The notes under the pieces: generated by a model
Databases searched by the model: none
The model's input: the letters and a program-made list of their open reading frames with translations, nothing else
Told to the model about the DNA's origin: nothing
Assembly: GCA_041611095.1 (NCBI GenBank)
Contig: JBFINP010000038.1
Coordinates: 1 to 27,671 of the forward strand
Source of the DNA: UBA6912 sp041611095
Lineage (GTDB): Bacteria; Actinomycetota; Acidimicrobiia; Spongiisociales; UBA5794
DNA: 27,671 nt
Direction: 5' to 3'
Program-made: the position numbers and the translations under genes
Shown here: piece after piece, positions 7,159 to 15,422 of the stretch
Layout of the letters: each line of letters opens with the position of its first letter
How positions within the stretch are numbered: the stretch's first letter is position 1

Positions 7159-8547
7159 TCAGACGCCGAGCGCAGCCTCCGCCGCCACCGGTGGTGCAGG
7201 AAGGACAACCACGACCTCCGTGCCGGCGCCGCCGTCGCTGGACGCCGACACCCGGCCGTTCATCGTGTCGACCAGCCCCTTCACGATCGGAAGACCCAGC
7301 CCACTGCCATGGGGCCGCACCGGCCGCTGTCGGGGGCCGTGGCGCTCGAACACGTGCGGAAGCTCCTCGGGATCGAAACCGGGACCGCTGTCCGCCACGG
7401 ACAGGACGACGTCGCCATCACTCCGCGCGAGGCGCACCCGCACGGTGCCTGCCGCCGGGGTGCAGCGCACGGCGTTGTCGACCAGGTTGCCGAGCACCTG
7501 GCCGATCCTGTCCGGATCGAGCTCGACCACGCCGACGTCCTCGACCTCCGCCCCGAGCCGGATGTCATGGACCGCCGCCATCGCTCGCATCCCCTCGAGC
7601 GTCTCGATGAGGTGGGCCGCCAGATCGACGGGCTCGGCTCGGATCGTGAACTCGTGGGCTTCGAGCCGTGACAGGAGCATCAGGTCCTCGACGAGCCGGC
7701 CCAGCCGGTCGGTCTGGGCTCGGAGCACGCCGGCGATGCGCGGCATCTCGTCGATCGGGATCGCCTGCTCCTCCAGGCCCTCGATGTAGCCACGAATGGT
7801 CGTGAGCGGGGTGCGCAGGTCGTGCCCCACATCCATGAGAAACGCACGCTCTCGACGCCGGGCCGCCTCGAGCTGCTCTGCCATGGCGTTGAGGGTGCGG
7901 CCAAGACCGGCCAGTTCGTCGTCGCCGTCCTCAGGAGCCGGACTCGCGAAGTCGCCGGTGCCCATCCGGAGGGCGGCGTCACCGAGACGATCGACGCGTC
8001 GAGCGATCCGGGAAGCGACGAGCAGCGCGGTGACGAGGGCCATTGCCACACCGGCGACCAGTCCCGCGATGACGGGCTTGGTGATCAGACCGGCGGCCAG
8101 CAGCGGTTCGGAGCGACCAATGATGACCAGCCAGGTCCGCGATCCGATACCCACCTCGCGAGCCGTGGCGATGACCGGCTCCCCTCCGACCTCGACCTCG
8201 ACAGAGCCGTCATGCGGCACGGGCGACGGCAGCAACGGCATCAACACCGGGTCGTCGAGGAGTGGCTGGATGCCGGCATCCCCGACCGCGGCGACCTCGA
8301 CGTAGTCGTGTCCGCCGAGCAACCGGATCTGCTCGATGGTCCGCCCGAGAACGAACCCTCGATCTTGGCGTGTCACCGCCCCCTCGAGCTGACGGTCGAG
8401 GATCGTCGCGGTTGCGGACGCCTGCCGCTCGATCTCCGCTTGTGATCGCTCGATCAGCTCGGTCCGCAGCACAGCGAACGCCACGGCGGTCGACGCCAGT
8501 GCCGCCAGCGCCACGACGAGGCTCCCGACGACGAGCCGGCGTCGCAT
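7159..8547 (-). CDS. sensor histidine kinase
   Basis: A 462-residue membrane kinase. It has TM1 (about 5-27), an external sensor of about 125 residues, TM2 (about 157-178), a HAMP domain (179-232), HisKA with the phospho-acceptor His242 in DVGHDLRTPLT, and HATPase_c. The ATPase boxes are N-box GNLVDNAV (353-360), G1 DSGPGFD (387-392) and G2 GSGLGLPIVKG (414-424). It should autophosphorylate and pass phosphate to the regulator encoded just upstream. Start chosen at ATG 8547, which overlaps the regulator stop by one base (TGATG); the longer frame lies inside the regulator. The external domain has no motif I recognise, so the signal is unknown. Confidence 0.93.
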   Translation of the reverse strand: MRRRLVVGSLVVALAALASTAVAFAVLRTELIERSQAEIERQASATATILDRQLEGAVTRQDRGFVLGRTIEQIRLLGGHDYVEVAAVGDAGIQPLLDDPVLMPLLPSPVPHDGSVEVEVGGEPVIATAREVGIGSRTWLVIIGRSEPLLAAGLITKPVIAGLVAGVAMALVTALLVASRIARRVDRLGDAALRMGTGDFASPAPEDGDDELAGLGRTLNAMAEQLEAARRRERAFLMDVGHDLRTPLTTIRGYIEGLEEQAIPIDEMPRIAGVLRAQTDRLGRLVEDLMLLSRLEAHEFTIRAEPVDLAAHLIETLEGMRAMAAVHDIRLGAEVEDVGVVELDPDRIGQVLGNLVDNAVRCTPAAGTVRVRLARSDGDVVLSVADSGPGFDPEELPHVFERHGPRQRPVRPHGSGLGLPIVKGLVDTMNGRVSASSDGGAGTEVVVVLPAPPVAAEAALGV

Positions 8548-9218
8548 CAGTCCCCCAGCCGGTAGCCCACGCCCCACACGGTGCGGAGTGGGAGCCCGGC
8601 GAGCTTCTTCCGCAACTGGCGAACGTGCACGTCGACGGTTCGGGTCTCTCCGAAGTAGTCGTATCCCCACACGGCTTCGAGCAGCTGCGCACGCGACAGG
8701 ACGAACCCGCGGTTCACGACCAGGTGCCACAGCAGGTCGAACTCGCGGGCGGTCGGGTGCACGACCTCACCGGCAGGCGTCGTCACGGAACGGCGGCCGC
8801 CATCGACGACGAACCCATCCACTTCGAGCGTCTGGAGCATCGCCGGGCGCTCGCGGGTCCGGCGGAGCACGGCCTTCACCCTGGCCACGAGTTCGCGGGG
8901 CGAGAACGGTTTGGTCACGTAGTCGTCGGCGCCGATCTCGAGCCCGACGATCTTGTCCACCTCGGAATCGCGTGCGGTCAGCATGATGAGCGGAAGATCA
9001 CGATCGGCGCGAATCCTCCTGCACACCTCGAGCCCGTCGAGTCCCGGCAACCCTATGTCGAGCACGATCGCCGCCACATCGCCGCGAGCCATGCGTTCGA
9101 GCCCGGCCTCGCCACTCTCGGCGTGGACGACGCTGAAGCCCTCGCGATCGAAGAAGAGCCGGAGGAGGTCGGCGATCTCGTGCTCGTCCTCGATGAGGAG
9201 GATCGTTCCACCGGTCAC
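8547..9218 (-). CDS. OmpR/PhoB-family response regulator
   Basis: A 223-residue regulator. The receiver domain has acidic pocket Glu10/Asp11, phospho-acceptor Asp54 in IVLDIGLPGLDG, a Thr81 switch region (MLTARD) and Lys103 in VTKPFS. The C-terminal winged helix has TAREFDLLWHLV and the recognition and wing segment VDVHVRQLRKKL...VGYRLGD. It binds DNA as a phosphorylation-induced dimer. The start is GTG at 9218, supported by AAGGAGG 7 nt upstream. It is co-transcribed with the kinase. Targets are unknown; its position between ygfZ and the cytochrome-trp block makes those genes reasonable first candidates (inference). Confidence 0.95.
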   Translation of the reverse strand: MTGGTILLIEDEHEIADLLRLFFDREGFSVVHAESGEAGLERMARGDVAAIVLDIGLPGLDGLEVCRRIRADRDLPLIMLTARDSEVDKIVGLEIGADDYVTKPFSPRELVARVKAVLRRTRERPAMLQTLEVDGFVVDGGRRSVTTPAGEVVHPTAREFDLLWHLVVNRGFVLSRAQLLEAVWGYDYFGETRTVDVHVRQLRKKLAGLPLRTVWGVGYRLGD

Positions 9219-9225
9219 TCGTGCG

Positions 9226-9232
9226 CCTCCTT
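9226..9232 (-). promoter_or_regulatory. Shine-Dalgarno fixing the regulator start
   Basis: AAGGAGG on the minus strand, 7 nt before the GTG at 9218. It is one of the few perfect SD sequences in this gene run, and it suggests that the regulator-kinase pair has its own leadered transcript. Confidence 0.7.
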
Positions 9233-9329
9233 CGTGCGACTCACGCTCGATGAGCAGAGACTGGGTCGCGTTCGTTCGAGGAGTGTGAGAAGAGGATGTG
9301 AATCCGATGAGGAGTCAGCCGTCCAGTAG

Positions 9330-10304
9330 TCAGCCGTCGATGAGGGGAAGCTCCCGCACCGATGCGGCCGCTTCACCACCCTCCCACCGGAGGGTGACCG
9401 CCGAACCGGGCTCCACCTCGCGGCGTACCAGCGCCAGCCCTACCGGCGCTCGCAGCTCCAGCGATTCCGCCAGCGACGTGAGCACGCCAACGACCTTCCC
9501 ATCGGCGACCAGTTCGGCGCCGAGCGGCGGAAGGAGGTTGACGTGCAACACGACGCCACGCAGGTGCCGGTTCACGTGGCCACGCGAGTCGATGCGAGCG
9601 ACCAGCTCCTGGCCGAGGTAGCACCCCTTGGCGAAGTCGACGGCGCCGGCGACAAGGCCAGCTTCCTGCGGGATGGTGGCGTCTCCGACGTCCACGCCCA
9701 TGATGGGCTCGCCGGCCTCGATCCGCACCGCATCGGCCGCCAGTCTGCCGGCACGACGCACTCCGGCGGCGATGAGCTCCTCCGCAGTCGGGCCCACCAC
9801 CACGACGCGAGGCACGCCGCCGGACCCGAACGCCACCGCAGCGCCGAGCCGGCCACCCTCGCCGCGCACCCACCCGCCATCGGGGATCTCGGCTCCCACG
9901 GCGGCGCCCGCCGCACCCGGTGCGGCGGGCCCCCAGATGTCGACGACAGGATCCGACTCGACGTCGATGGAGACGTCGACTCGGATCTTGAATCTGCGTA
10001 GGTCGCCTGCCGCCTGTTCGCCGACTCCGGCGTCGACCAGGAGCCCGATCTCGCCTTCACCAACGAGGAGGTGATGGGGAGCACGCAGCTTCCCCTGCGG
10101 ACCCAGCAAGAGTGAGCGGGAGACGCCGCCCCCCGGAACCGCAGCCACCGCCTGGCTCACGAGGCCGTCGAGGAAGCTCACCGCATCCGGACCGCGCACC
10201 CAGACGAGCTCGTGCCAGTCGGTGACGACGCCGGCCTCTCGCCGCAACGCCAGGTACTCACCCGTCACGTCGCCGAACGAAGCCGCTGCGCCCCGCTCGG
10301 TCAT
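9330..10304 (-). CDS. ygfZ: YgfZ/GcvT-like folate-binding protein
   Basis: A 324-residue member of the YgfZ (COG0354) family: tetrahydrofolate-binding relatives of glycine cleavage T-protein that help maintain certain iron-sulfur enzymes. The diagnostic KGCYLGQE motif is present (residues 226-233, Cys228), followed by LVARIDSRGHVNR. N-terminal strands VRGPDAVSFLDGLVSQ and LLGPQGKLRA match the family. The gene overlaps trpE by 4 nt (ATGA), so it is translated from the trpE message. The stop codon region carries a short duplication (see findings). Confidence 0.92.
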   Translation of the reverse strand: MTERGAAASFGDVTGEYLALRREAGVVTDWHELVWVRGPDAVSFLDGLVSQAVAAVPGGGVSRSLLLGPQGKLRAPHHLLVGEGEIGLLVDAGVGEQAAGDLRRFKIRVDVSIDVESDPVVDIWGPAAPGAAGAAVGAEIPDGGWVRGEGGRLGAAVAFGSGGVPRVVVVGPTAEELIAAGVRRAGRLAADAVRIEAGEPIMGVDVGDATIPQEAGLVAGAVDFAKGCYLGQELVARIDSRGHVNRHLRGVVLHVNLLPPLGAELVADGKVVGVLTSLAESLELRAPVGLALVRREVEPGSAVTLRWEGGEAAASVRELPLIDG

Positions 10305-11812
10305 CGGATCTCATCCTCGAGGTGCGATGCGGCATCGATGGCGGCGAGCACGGCCTCCGCCTTGGCGCGGCACTCCTCGTACTCCGCGCGGGGGTCGCTG
10401 TCGGCGACGACGCCTGCGCCCGCCTGCACCCACGCCGTCCGCCCGTCCGCAACCATCGTCCGCAGGGCGATGGCCGTGTCCAGGTTGCCGGAGAAGTCCA
10501 CGTAACCGACGGCGCCGGCGTAGGGACCTCTGGCCGTCGGCTCCAGCCCGTCGATGATCTCCATCGCCCGCACCTTCGGGGCGCCGGACACGGTGCCGTG
10601 CGGGAACGTCGCCCGGAGAACGTCGACCGGCCCCAGCCCCCTACGTAGCCGCCCGGACACCCCCGACACGATGTGCATGACGTGAGAGAACCGTTCGATG
10701 ACCATCAATTCATCGACCGTCACGGAGCCGTAGTCACACACGCGACCCAGGTCGTTGCGGGCGAGGTCGACCAGCATGACGTGCTCTGCTCGTTCCTTCG
10801 GATCGGCGAGCAGCTCCGCCTCGAGCGCAGCGTCCTCGACGCGATCGGCGCCTCGCCTTCGGGTGCCGGCGATCGGGCGACTCGAGACGATGCCGTCCCG
10901 TACCCGCGACATCAGCTCCGGCGACGAGCCCGCGATCGCCAGACCCCCATGTCGCACGTAGAACATGAAGGGAGACGGGTTGACGAGCCGCAGCGCTCGG
11001 TACACATGGAAGGGATTCCCGTCGAAGCTCGTCGCAAACCGCACGGAGGGAACGACCTGAAACGCATCGCCGGCCATGATGTGGTCGATAGCTGTACGGA
11101 CACCGCTCTCGAAGTCGTCCCGAGACATGTTGGCCTCGACGTCGGCACGCCCCGTGAAGGCGGGACGGGGCACGATCGCCCGCTCCCTGGTGTGACCGAG
11201 CATGGATATCGCGGTCACGAGATCATCGACCGCCACGCCGTACTGTTCCTCCGGATCGCCATCGACGAAGACGTTCCGCACCAACCGCACGGTCTGGCGG
11301 AACCGATCCACCACCGCGAGGTGGGAGAAGAAGTGCCAGACCATCTCGGGAAGCCCGCGGTCGTCGGGAGGACGAGCCGGCAGGTGCTCCACGTAGCGAA
11401 CTGCGTCGTACGAGAGGTAGCCCACGGCCCCGGCGAACAAGGGCGGTGCCGGCTCCCCGAGCCCGAGCAGGTCCGGCGTCGGGGTCGAGAACCGGGACAG
11501 CACGGCCCCGAGGACCGACAACGGATCTCCGGTCGGAACCGGCGGTGGGTCTTGGCCCTCGGCCCACACCGTTCCGTTGCGGGACACGAGGGTGAACTGG
11601 GGCTTCCAGCCGACGAACGACCACCGGGCCCATCGCTCGCCCCCCTCCACCGACTCGAGCAGAAAGCCGTCGCCATCGCCGACGAGGCTTTCGTACACCG
11701 ATACCGGGGTATCACGGTCGGCGAGCACCTCGATCGAGACCGGCACTACGGGGTGCTCGGCGGCGAGGTCGATGAACTCGGCGAGTGGTGGGAGAGCGCT
11801 CATGGTGACCAT
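10301..11812 (-). CDS. trpE: anthranilate synthase component I
   Basis: TrpE (503 residues) turns chorismate plus ammonia into anthranilate, normally with the TrpG amidotransferase, which is not in this window. Visible features are the N-terminal LLES motif (tryptophan feedback-site type), DHIMAGDAFQVVPS, the catalytic AGTRRRG and HIVSGVSGRL, PHGTVSGAPKVRAMEIID and the GAVGYVDFSGN strand. The C-terminus RAEYEECRAKAEAVLAAI is typical of TrpE rather than PabB. Start: ATG 11812, with an in-frame ATG at 11803 as alternative; neither has a good SD. A -10-like TACCCT at 11834-11829 would begin a transcript with a very short leader. No tryptophan-codon leader peptide is seen upstream, which argues against classical attenuation. 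Confidence 0.94.
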   Translation of the reverse strand: MVTMSALPPLAEFIDLAAEHPVVPVSIEVLADRDTPVSVYESLVGDGDGFLLESVEGGERWARWSFVGWKPQFTLVSRNGTVWAEGQDPPPVPTGDPLSVLGAVLSRFSTPTPDLLGLGEPAPPLFAGAVGYLSYDAVRYVEHLPARPPDDRGLPEMVWHFFSHLAVVDRFRQTVRLVRNVFVDGDPEEQYGVAVDDLVTAISMLGHTRERAIVPRPAFTGRADVEANMSRDDFESGVRTAIDHIMAGDAFQVVPSVRFATSFDGNPFHVYRALRLVNPSPFMFYVRHGGLAIAGSSPELMSRVRDGIVSSRPIAGTRRRGADRVEDAALEAELLADPKERAEHVMLVDLARNDLGRVCDYGSVTVDELMVIERFSHVMHIVSGVSGRLRRGLGPVDVLRATFPHGTVSGAPKVRAMEIIDGLEPTARGPYAGAVGYVDFSGNLDTAIALRTMVADGRTAWVQAGAGVVADSDPRAEYEECRAKAEAVLAAIDAASHLEDEIR

Positions 11813-11887
11813 GGATCGTGGTAGGGAGAGGGTACCGCCGGGCGGCGGCCGGCCCGTCCGGTCGGAGTCCACGCGAGCGTGGCCTGA

Positions 11888-12637
11888 TCAGACCTCAGCG
11901 AGGTTCTCCAGCCCCAAACGGATCAAGAGGTCGCTGAACCAGGCGTTCAAGTCGGTGATGCGACCGGTGAGCAACAGTACCCCGAAGGCGGCGAGGAAGA
12001 GGCCCGACGTGACGGTGATGGGCGTCAGATAGCGCTTGACGCGATCGAAGAACGAGAAGGCCCCGGCGAGACCCACGGACGCCACGAGGAATGGCACCCC
12101 GAGACCGAGCGAGTAGAAGAAGAGCACGAGCATGCCGCGTCCCATCGTCTCCGAATTGGCACCGAGCGTCAGCGCCGCCGTGAGGAAGGGACCGACACAC
12201 GGCGTCCACCCGAACGCAAAGGCGGCGCCCATGACGGGTGGGGCGAACGAACCGAACCGGCTCGGTCGCATCTCGACCCGGCGCTCCCGCATCAGCGGCA
12301 TGAGGAAGGTCGGGTTCCACACGGCGGTCAGCGCGATGAAGAGGCCCATGGCGATGATGACCACCCCCGAGACCGTGCGGAAGCCGGGACCGGCGAGCGC
12401 ACGGCCGATGGAGGTCGCCGCCGCACCGAACAGCAGCACGAAGACCGCACTGAAACCGGCGATGAAGAGCAATGTGGAGCGAGTCACCCGCCACAGAGAG
12501 ACGTCGCCCTCGGCCAGCTCCGCCATCGAGTAACCGGACATGAGGCTCAGGTAGCCCGGGAGCAAGGGGAGGACGCAGGGCGACAGGAACGACGCGGCTC
12601 CCGCCAGCACGGCTGCCGCCAGAGTCACGTTGTCCAC
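11888..12637 (-). CDS. ccdA: CcdA-type cytochrome c biogenesis thiol transporter
   Basis: A 249-residue, six-helix membrane protein of the DsbD/CcdA family, which carries reducing equivalents across the membrane for cytochrome c maturation. The two redox cysteines are Cys21 in FLSPCVLPLLPGYL and Cys147 in GWTPCVGPFL, each at the start of a three-helix half. Start chosen at GTG 12637, with AGGAGG 7 nt upstream; the upstream extension to 12751 is arginine-rich noise. No companion ResB/ResC or thioredoxin-like ResA gene is in the window. It is the first of the minus-strand run, with the cytochrome c gene about 5 kb downstream. Confidence 0.9.
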   Translation of the reverse strand: MDNVTLAAAVLAGAASFLSPCVLPLLPGYLSLMSGYSMAELAEGDVSLWRVTRSTLLFIAGFSAVFVLLFGAAATSIGRALAGPGFRTVSGVVIIAMGLFIALTAVWNPTFLMPLMRERRVEMRPSRFGSFAPPVMGAAFAFGWTPCVGPFLTAALTLGANSETMGRGMLVLFFYSLGLGVPFLVASVGLAGAFSFFDRVKRYLTPITVTSGLFLAAFGVLLLTGRITDLNAWFSDLLIRLGLENLAEV

Positions 12638-12644
12638 GAAGACG

Positions 12645-12650
12645 CCTCCT
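12645..12650 (-). promoter_or_regulatory. Shine-Dalgarno deciding the ccdA start
   Basis: AGGAGG on the minus strand, 7 nt before GTG 12637. It excludes the longer open frame as the start. Confidence 0.7.
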
Positions 12651-12781
12651 GGTCCCGCATGCGAGGCTCCGCTGAGGAACGCCGCCGAGCTGCGAATTGT
12701 TCCCGGCTCAGCAGAGCCCGCCGACGCGATGGTAAATCGGGTCCGCCGCAACCGGGGACTCCGGGGTTAACCTCCCGCCGG

Positions 12782-12803
12782 GACCGCGACGCGCAACGCG
12801 GTC
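12782..12803. promoter_or_regulatory. 22-bp inverted repeat near the MFS gene promoter
   Basis: GACCGCG (12782-12788) and CGCGGTC (12797-12803) are perfect 7-bp arms around 8 bp. A -10-like TAACCT lies at 12768-12773, which puts the repeat at about +1 to +24 of the MFS transcript and ahead of its SD. It could be a repressor operator or an RNA hairpin in the leader. No regulator gene is adjacent. Confidence 0.35.
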
Positions 12804-12825
12804 GGGCGAACGGAGGACGGCACAC

Positions 12826-14106
12826 GTGACATCACGGCGGCGCATGTCGGGCGGATTCACGATGCGTGACCGGCGAGCGCTGTTCCTCATGAGCGTCGTG
12901 GCATTCGTCGCGGGGTACGGCGCCTCGACCATCTCTCACACCCTTCCGTTTGCACGGACCGCCCTCGATGTCAGCGAAGGCGGCATGTTCTGGATCTTCG
13001 GCATCACGCGTGCCGTGTCCCTCGCCGGGATCCTGTTTGCGATCGCCGCCGACCGGACGGGACGACGCGATGCGCTGCTCTTCGCATTTGCGATCATCCC
13101 GACGGCAAACCTCCTCACCGGGCTCCTGCCCAATCCGGTGACGTTTGCAGTCACTCAGTCACTCACCAGGGTTGGCGTCGTGGCGGTCGCCGCACTGGCG
13201 GTGGTGATCCTCGCCGAGGAGCTGACTGCCGAGCGGCGGGCGTTCGGGATAGGCATCTACGCCCTCGCCGGTTCGATGGGTGCGGGTCTCGGCCTGCTCA
13301 TCCTGCCCCTCGCCGAGCGAGGCGACGACATGTGGCGGATCCTCTTCGGCTTCACCGCCTTCGGCCTCCTTGCGCTCCCCCTGCTGAACCGATTCCTCAG
13401 GGAGAGCAGGGCGTACGCTCCCCAGTCGGCGGCGGGCAACTACGCCGAGGTGCTGACCTCCAACAGCAGGGAGTACTTCGTGCGGCTGGCGACCGTCGCC
13501 TTCTTCGTCGCCGCCTTCGCCGCACCCACGTTCGACTTCGTGCTGGAGCGGCTCATCAACGACCTCGAGTGGACGAGCCGCAGCGCGACCCTCATGCTCG
13601 TGGCCGCCTCCGGGCTCGGCACGATCGGACTTCTCGTGGGTGGTCGTCTGGCGGACAGCACCGGACGACGCGTCACGATCGCGGCCGCGATCGCCCTTGG
13701 TGGCGTGGGCGGCATCGTGTTCTACTTCTCGTCGTCGGCCGTGATGATCGCCGTCGCCGTCTTCGTCGGCACCTTCGGTGCCACGATGCTGACCCCTGCG
13801 TTCGCCGCCCAGCGATCGGAGCTCTTCCCCACGCGGACGAGGGCAACGGCGGCAGGGATGATCACGAACGTCGCCATCCTGGGATCCCTGACGGGGTTCA
13901 TCATCGGGGCACTGGTGGTCGATTCGATCGGGCTACCGAGGACCGTTGCCGTGTTGTCCCTGGGTCTGATCGCAGCGGGCTACATCGTGCTCCAGCTCCC
14001 GGAGACGCGCGGGAAGGATCTCGTCGCCTATGCCACCGAACGCTTCCTCGTCGAGCCGACGCCCTTCGAGGACACGACGCTGCCGGAGACCCGCGACGCT
14101 CAGTGA
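12826..14106 (+). CDS. MFS transporter
   Basis: A 426-residue major facilitator protein with 12 predicted helices. Motif A occurs in both halves: residues about 74-84 (AADRTGRRDAL, loop 2-3) and about 272-284 (GGRLADSTGRRVT, loop 8-9). The fourth and fifth helices include the antiporter-like region ALAGSMGAGLGLLILP. The pattern fits a proton-coupled solute or drug transporter; the substrate cannot be read. Start GTG 12826 follows GGAGGA with proper spacing; ATG 12844 is an alternative. It diverges from ccdA across 188 bp. Its 3' end overlaps the MATE gene on the other strand by 7 bp. Confidence 0.88.
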   Translation: MTSRRRMSGGFTMRDRRALFLMSVVAFVAGYGASTISHTLPFARTALDVSEGGMFWIFGITRAVSLAGILFAIAADRTGRRDALLFAFAIIPTANLLTGLLPNPVTFAVTQSLTRVGVVAVAALAVVILAEELTAERRAFGIGIYALAGSMGAGLGLLILPLAERGDDMWRILFGFTAFGLLALPLLNRFLRESRAYAPQSAAGNYAEVLTSNSREYFVRLATVAFFVAAFAAPTFDFVLERLINDLEWTSRSATLMLVAASGLGTIGLLVGGRLADSTGRRVTIAAAIALGGVGGIVFYFSSSAVMIAVAVFVGTFGATMLTPAFAAQRSELFPTRTRATAAGMITNVAILGSLTGFIIGALVVDSIGLPRTVAVLSLGLIAAGYIVLQLPETRGKDLVAYATERFLVEPTPFEDTTLPETRDAQ

Positions 14107-15422
14107 ACCGGCGCCAACCGCGCGCCGTGCCACCAGGTCATGAAGCCTGCCCGCAAGAGCATGAGGACGACGATCGCCCACCAGACCGCCGCCAGCGGGG
14201 CGCCGAGCGGCACGAGCGGGATCAGGATCGCGGCCGTCACCACCGACGGGATGACCGTGGCCACCATGGCAAAGCCGAAGTCCGTCACCCCGATGACGAT
14301 GCCGTCCCACGCAAAGACGGCTCCCCCGATGATCTGAACGAGGATCAGTTGTGGGTAGACGCTGCCGATGGCGGACTGTACGGCCGGGTCCGGAGTGAAC
14401 CAGCCGGCGAGCCACGGCGCCGCACCGATCAGCACGACGGCCAAACCGGCGCCGGCTGCGATCCCCATGCCCACGAGCCGGTCGGCCCGCTCCCGGATCC
14501 CCATCGGATCGCCCACCCCCGACGCCGCCCCCAACATGGCCTGCGCCGCGATCGCCACCGCATCCAACACGAGTGAGAGGAAGATGAAGAGCTGCATCGC
14601 GACCTGATGCGCCGCCAGCGCCGCCTCGCCCATGCGGGCGGCGACCGCCGTCGCAGCCGTGAACACCAGGAGCAGGGACGCGGTGCGGGCGATGAGACGG
14701 CGTCCCGCCCCTATCAGCTCGGCCGCGTCGCTCCATTGCGGTCGTGCGAACGAGAGCCCCATCACACGATGGCGCCGGACCAGCACGACGAGGAACACCA
14801 CTGCCCCGAACCATTGGGCGACGACGGTCGCCCACGCCGCCCCGGCCAGGCCCAGATCGAACAGGAAGATCAGGACGGGATCGAGCACCAGGTTCACACC
14901 GTTCAGCGCCAGGGCGATGACAAACGGCGTCTTCGTGTCGAGGGCACCGCGGAAGATCCCATGGCCCACCATGACGAGCAGAACGGCAGGCAACGCCAAT
15001 GATCGAATCCTCAGGTAGGTCACGGCCGGGTCGATGATCTCGTCGCTCGCCCCGAGCACACGGAGCGGTGCGTGCGGCGCCCCTAGGAGGACCACCGCAG
15101 CCGCCAATCCGATGATCCCGCCCAGAGCAAGCGCCGCCACCGCCATCCGTCCGGCGTGGTCGGCGTCAACGCGGCCGATCTCACGCGCCACCAGGGGCGT
15201 CGTGCCGTACGAGAGGAAGTTGAACAGGGAGAAGGCGACCCCGAACACCGCGGCGGCGACCGCAAGCGCGGCGAGCGCCGTCGTGCCCAGCCGGCCAATG
15301 TATGCCGTGTCGACGAGGGAGACGAGTGGGTCGGCGGCGAGCGCACCGAGAGCGGGCACCGCAAGGCGGATGATCTCGGAGTCGAAGCGCGACCGCCGGA
15401 ACGCTCGGGTGATGATGCTCAC
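14100..15422 (-). CDS. MATE-family efflux transporter (DinF-like)
   Basis: A 440-residue multidrug and toxin extrusion protein with 12 helices in two homologous halves. It begins EIIRLAVPALGALAADPLVSLVDTAYIGRLG, split here as EIIRLAVPALGALAADP and VDTAYIGRLG, the classical MATE/DinF start. IFRGALDTKTPF and AAHQVAMQLFIF mark the ends of the two halves. It exports cationic compounds by Na+ or H+ exchange. Start chosen at GTG 15422 in a GTGA overlap with the nth stop, so it is coupled to nth; the longer frame to 15482 lies inside nth. It converges with and overlaps the MFS gene. Confidence 0.92.
   Translation of the reverse strand: MSIITRAFRRSRFDSEIIRLAVPALGALAADPLVSLVDTAYIGRLGTTALAALAVAAAVFGVAFSLFNFLSYGTTPLVAREIGRVDADHAGRMAVAALALGGIIGLAAAVVLLGAPHAPLRVLGASDEIIDPAVTYLRIRSLALPAVLLVMVGHGIFRGALDTKTPFVIALALNGVNLVLDPVLIFLFDLGLAGAAWATVVAQWFGAVVFLVVLVRRHRVMGLSFARPQWSDAAELIGAGRRLIARTASLLLVFTAATAVAARMGEAALAAHQVAMQLFIFLSLVLDAVAIAAQAMLGAASGVGDPMGIRERADRLVGMGIAAGAGLAVVLIGAAPWLAGWFTPDPAVQSAIGSVYPQLILVQIIGGAVFAWDGIVIGVTDFGFAMVATVIPSVVTAAILIPLVPLGAPLAAVWWAIVVLMLLRAGFMTWWHGARLAPVH

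Noticed and set aside
10673..11824. 383-codon plus-strand open frame
   Set aside because: Mirror of trpE; composition is His/Arg/Glu-rich noise.
11813..11887. trp attenuator ahead of trpE
   Set aside because: GC-rich stems can be drawn, but no short leader frame with adjacent Trp codons is present.
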